A stretch of 7,071 nt of DNA. It comes from Rhizobium sp. Q54 (GTDB lineage: Bacteria; Pseudomonadota; Alphaproteobacteria; Rhizobiales; Beijerinckiaceae). The notes beneath the pieces are model-generated. The model was not told the origin of the DNA and made no database searches. It saw nothing but the letters and a program-made list of their open reading frames with translations. Position numbers and translations under genes: made by a program. Shown here piece after piece: positions 5,475-7,071 of this stretch. Where the stretch lies: the NCBI GenBank assembly GCA_945901195.1, contig CAMDKB010000245.1:1-7071 (forward strand). The letters are read 5' to 3'. Each line of letters opens with the position of its first letter. Position 1 is the first letter of the stretch.

Positions 5475-6068
5475 ATGGCAGACGCTGCGCCCAAAGGAGC
5501 GACCTACGCCGACCTTGAAGCGGTTTCGCCGCTGCTCGTCGCGGAGATCATCCATGGCGCGCTGGTGACGCATCCACGGCCCTCGCCCCGGCATGCGGTG
5601 GCGGCCAATGGTCTTGGCGGTGAGATTACCAGCGGATATCAGCATGGGCGCGGCGGTCCGGGCGGTTGGGTATTCATGGTTGAACCCGAACTGCATCTGG
5701 GCTCCAATGTTGTCGTGCCCGATATCGCGGGATGGCGGCGCGAACAGCTACCAACGCTTCCCAAAAACGCCTATCTGGAAACGCCACCAGACTGGGTCTG
5801 CGAGGTTCTGGCCCCGGATACGGAAGCCTTCGTCAGAATAACGAAGCGGCCCCTCTATGCGCAAGCCGGAATAGAGTCGCTCTGGTTGTTGAACCCTGAT
5901 GAGCTCTATCTCGTAACTTTCCAGCTCGCTGGTGAAAGTTGGCGCTGGCAGGATTTTATATGTCGCGCAGACGAAGTGAAAATTCCGCCTTTCGACGCCG
6001 CTCCCTTCTCCCTGGGTGTGCTGTGGCCCTTCGATGAACCCATCGACACCAGCAAGCCGCCGGCCTGA
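5475..6068 (+). CDS. Uma2 family (DUF820) nuclease-fold protein
   Basis: The 197-residue protein matches the Uma2/DUF820 pattern, a PD-(D/E)XK nuclease-like fold described as putative restriction endonucleases, abundant in cyanobacteria and scattered elsewhere. Visible motifs in order: EIIHGALVTHPRPSPRH (24-40), VEPEL (69-73), NVVVPDIAGWR (78-88), PPDWVCEVLAP (104-114), K124 in TKRPLYAQAGIESLWLLNP (123-141). The candidate metal-binding residues Glu72, Asp83 and Glu110 and the lysine Lys124 are all present, so it is not an obviously dead copy. Length is normal. The start is the ATG 7 bases after AGGG. No methylase or toxin/antitoxin partner is adjacent; the neighbours are the DUF5076-like gene 17 bases upstream and pdhC 22 bases downstream. 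Its true activity and its reason for being in a pdh operon are unknown. Confidence 0.85.
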   Translation: MADAAPKGATYADLEAVSPLLVAEIIHGALVTHPRPSPRHAVAANGLGGEITSGYQHGRGGPGGWVFMVEPELHLGSNVVVPDIAGWRREQLPTLPKNAYLETPPDWVCEVLAPDTEAFVRITKRPLYAQAGIESLWLLNPDELYLVTFQLAGESWRWQDFICRADEVKIPPFDAAPFSLGVLWPFDEPIDTSKPPA

Positions 6069-6078
6069 AATTCAAGAC

Positions 6079-6084
6079 AGAGGA
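6079..6084 (+). promoter_or_regulatory. Ribosome binding site of pdhC
   Basis: AGAGGA lies 6 bases before the ATG at 6091 and fixes the pdhC start immediately before the lipoyl domain. It falls entirely in the 22-base gap after the Uma2 stop. Confidence 0.7.
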
Positions 6085-6090
6085 CTTAAC

Positions 6091-7071
6091 ATGCCAACCA
6101 ATATCCTCATGCCAGCACTGTCCCCAACAATGGAGAAGGGCAATCTTGCGCGCTGGCTCAAGAAGGAGGGCGACAAGATCAAGTCGGGCGATGTCATCGC
6201 CGAGATCGAGACCGACAAGGCGACGATGGAAGTCGAAGCCGTCGACGAAGGCGTCTTGGCCAAGATCGTCGTGCCCGAGGGGACGCAGGATGTGGCGGTG
6301 AACGATGTCATTGCGATCATCGCGGGCGAGGGCGAAGATGTGAAAGCTGCCAGCAATTCAGCGCCGAAAGCCACGCCTGTAGCGGTGGCTGCACCTCCTG
6401 CGCCAATATCTGCCGCGCCAACCCTTGCGACTCCATCACCTGCCGCGCCTGCAGCAGCAGCGCCTGCAGCAAACCGTCCTGCTGCAAACCTGCAAGGCGG
6501 TGAAGCGCCGGGGCAAAAGCTGTTCGCCTCGCCGCTGGCTAGGAGACTCGCCAAGGAAGCGGGTCTTGATTTGACCAAGGTCTCGGGCTCTGGTCCGCAC
6601 GGGCGGATCGTGGAACGCGACATCAAGGCCGCGATTGCCGGCGGCGGCGCGAAGGCTGCGCCTGCGGCATCTGCCACCGCGCCAAAAGCGCCCGCGCTTG
6701 CGGCAAGTCTTCCCGCTGGCATGTCCGACGAGACGATCAAGAAATTCTTCGAGCCGGGCAGCTATTCAGAAGTGCCGCACGAGACGATGCGCAAAGTTAT
6801 CGCGCGCAGGCTTGTTGAAGCCAAGACAACGATCCCGCATTTCTATCTCAGCGTCGATTGCAATCTGACAGCGCTGCTGGCGGCGCGCGAAGCGATCAAT
6901 GCCGCCGCGCCGAAGAACAAGGAAAAGCAGCCCGCTTATAAAATCTCCGTGAATGACTTCGTCATCAAGGCGCTGGCCATGGCCTTGCAGCGCGTGCCGG
7001 AAGCCAATGTCACCTATACTGAAAACACCATGCTGAAGCATGTTCACAGCGATATCGGCGTCGCCGTGTCG
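6091..7071 (+). CDS. pdhC: Dihydrolipoamide acetyltransferase (PDH E2), N-terminal part
   Basis: E2 is the structural core of the pyruvate dehydrogenase complex; it transfers the acetyl group from lipoyl arms to CoA. The frame is open for 327 codons to the right edge, so the C-terminal part is missing. Residues 1-80 are one lipoyl domain with Lys43 in ETDKATMEVEA; 84-141 are a long Ala/Pro linker; 144-181 are the peripheral-subunit binding domain (FASPLARRLAKEAGLDL...SGPHGRIVERDI) that docks E1 or E3; 184-210 are a second Ala/Pro linker; from about 227 the acetyltransferase domain begins (VPHETMRKVIARRL, then TIPHFYLSVDCNLTALL). The catalytic His-x3-Asp-Gly motif lies beyond the window. The single lipoyl domain here plus the one on PdhB gives the complex two kinds of lipoyl arm. 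The gene follows the Uma2 gene by 22 bases. Confidence 0.96.
   Translation, partial: MPTNILMPALSPTMEKGNLARWLKKEGDKIKSGDVIAEIETDKATMEVEAVDEGVLAKIVVPEGTQDVAVNDVIAIIAGEGEDVKAASNSAPKATPVAVAAPPAPISAAPTLATPSPAAPAAAAPAANRPAANLQGGEAPGQKLFASPLARRLAKEAGLDLTKVSGSGPHGRIVERDIKAAIAGGGAKAAPAASATAPKAPALAASLPAGMSDETIKKFFEPGSYSEVPHETMRKVIARRLVEAKTTIPHFYLSVDCNLTALLAAREAINAAAPKNKEKQPAYKISVNDFVIKALAMALQRVPEANVTYTENTMLKHVHSDIGVAVS
6445..6471 (+). repeat. Short tandem repeat in the pdhC linker
   Basis: GCGCCTGCAGCA occurs at 6445-6456 and again at 6460-6471, a 15-base period that keeps the frame. It encodes part of the Ala/Pro linker between the lipoyl and subunit-binding domains. Such linkers often expand by in-frame slippage. 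Confidence 0.5.

Noticed and set aside
6445..6497. GC-rich repeats in pdhC as a mobile or CRISPR-like element
   Set aside because: They are short in-frame Ala/Pro codon repeats of a flexible linker, with no spacers and no flanking element.
6072..6740. Minus-strand open frame of 222 codons over pdhC
   Set aside because: It is antisense to the lipoyl domain and the Ala/Pro linker. The Ala/Ser/Gly-rich translation only reflects the repetitive linker codons.

Overview
The window is a metabolic locus from an alphaproteobacterium, most likely of the order Hyphomicrobiales (Rhizobiales). The evidence is the gene order ftsB-pdhA-pdhB-pdhC, an E1 beta subunit that carries its own N-terminal lipoyl domain, a DUF5076-type small protein between pdhB and pdhC, and moderately high GC with Ala/Pro-rich linkers. 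I cannot name a genus from the sequence alone.

Layout. Positions 1-834 (minus strand) hold the N-terminal 278 codons of a major facilitator superfamily (MFS) transporter that runs off the left edge. Positions 835-1246 are non-coding and lie between divergent genes; they contain two short perfect inverted repeats and a CtrA-like half-site. Positions 1247-1663 encode an orphan Hpt-like phosphotransfer protein with a degenerate motif around its histidine. After a 223-base gap comes ftsB (1887-2207), a small membrane division protein. The 201-base gap before pdhA is rich in structure: a 12-bp AT-rich dyad directly after ftsB and a GC-rich 7-bp hairpin in the probable pdhA leader.

From 2409 to the right edge six genes run in the same direction with gaps of only 10-31 bases: pdhA (E1 alpha), a two-helix membrane protein of unknown function, pdhB (lipoyl-E1 beta), a DUF5076-like protein, a Uma2-family nuclease-fold protein, and pdhC (E2 acetyltransferase, cut by the window end within its catalytic domain). 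This looks like one transcription unit. Three of the genes build the pyruvate dehydrogenase complex, which turns pyruvate, CoA and NAD+ into acetyl-CoA, CO2 and NADH. E1 alpha and E1 beta form the ThDP-dependent decarboxylase, and E2 carries the acetyl group on lipoyl arms. E3 (lpd) would be expected just past the right edge.

The least explained part is the set of three small non-enzymatic or foreign-looking genes inside the pdh operon: the membrane hairpin protein, the DUF5076 protein and the Uma2 protein. Each has its own ribosome binding site and intact reading frame, so they look like maintained passengers or accessory factors of the complex rather than debris. No RNA genes, CRISPR arrays, insertion sequences or transposase genes were seen.
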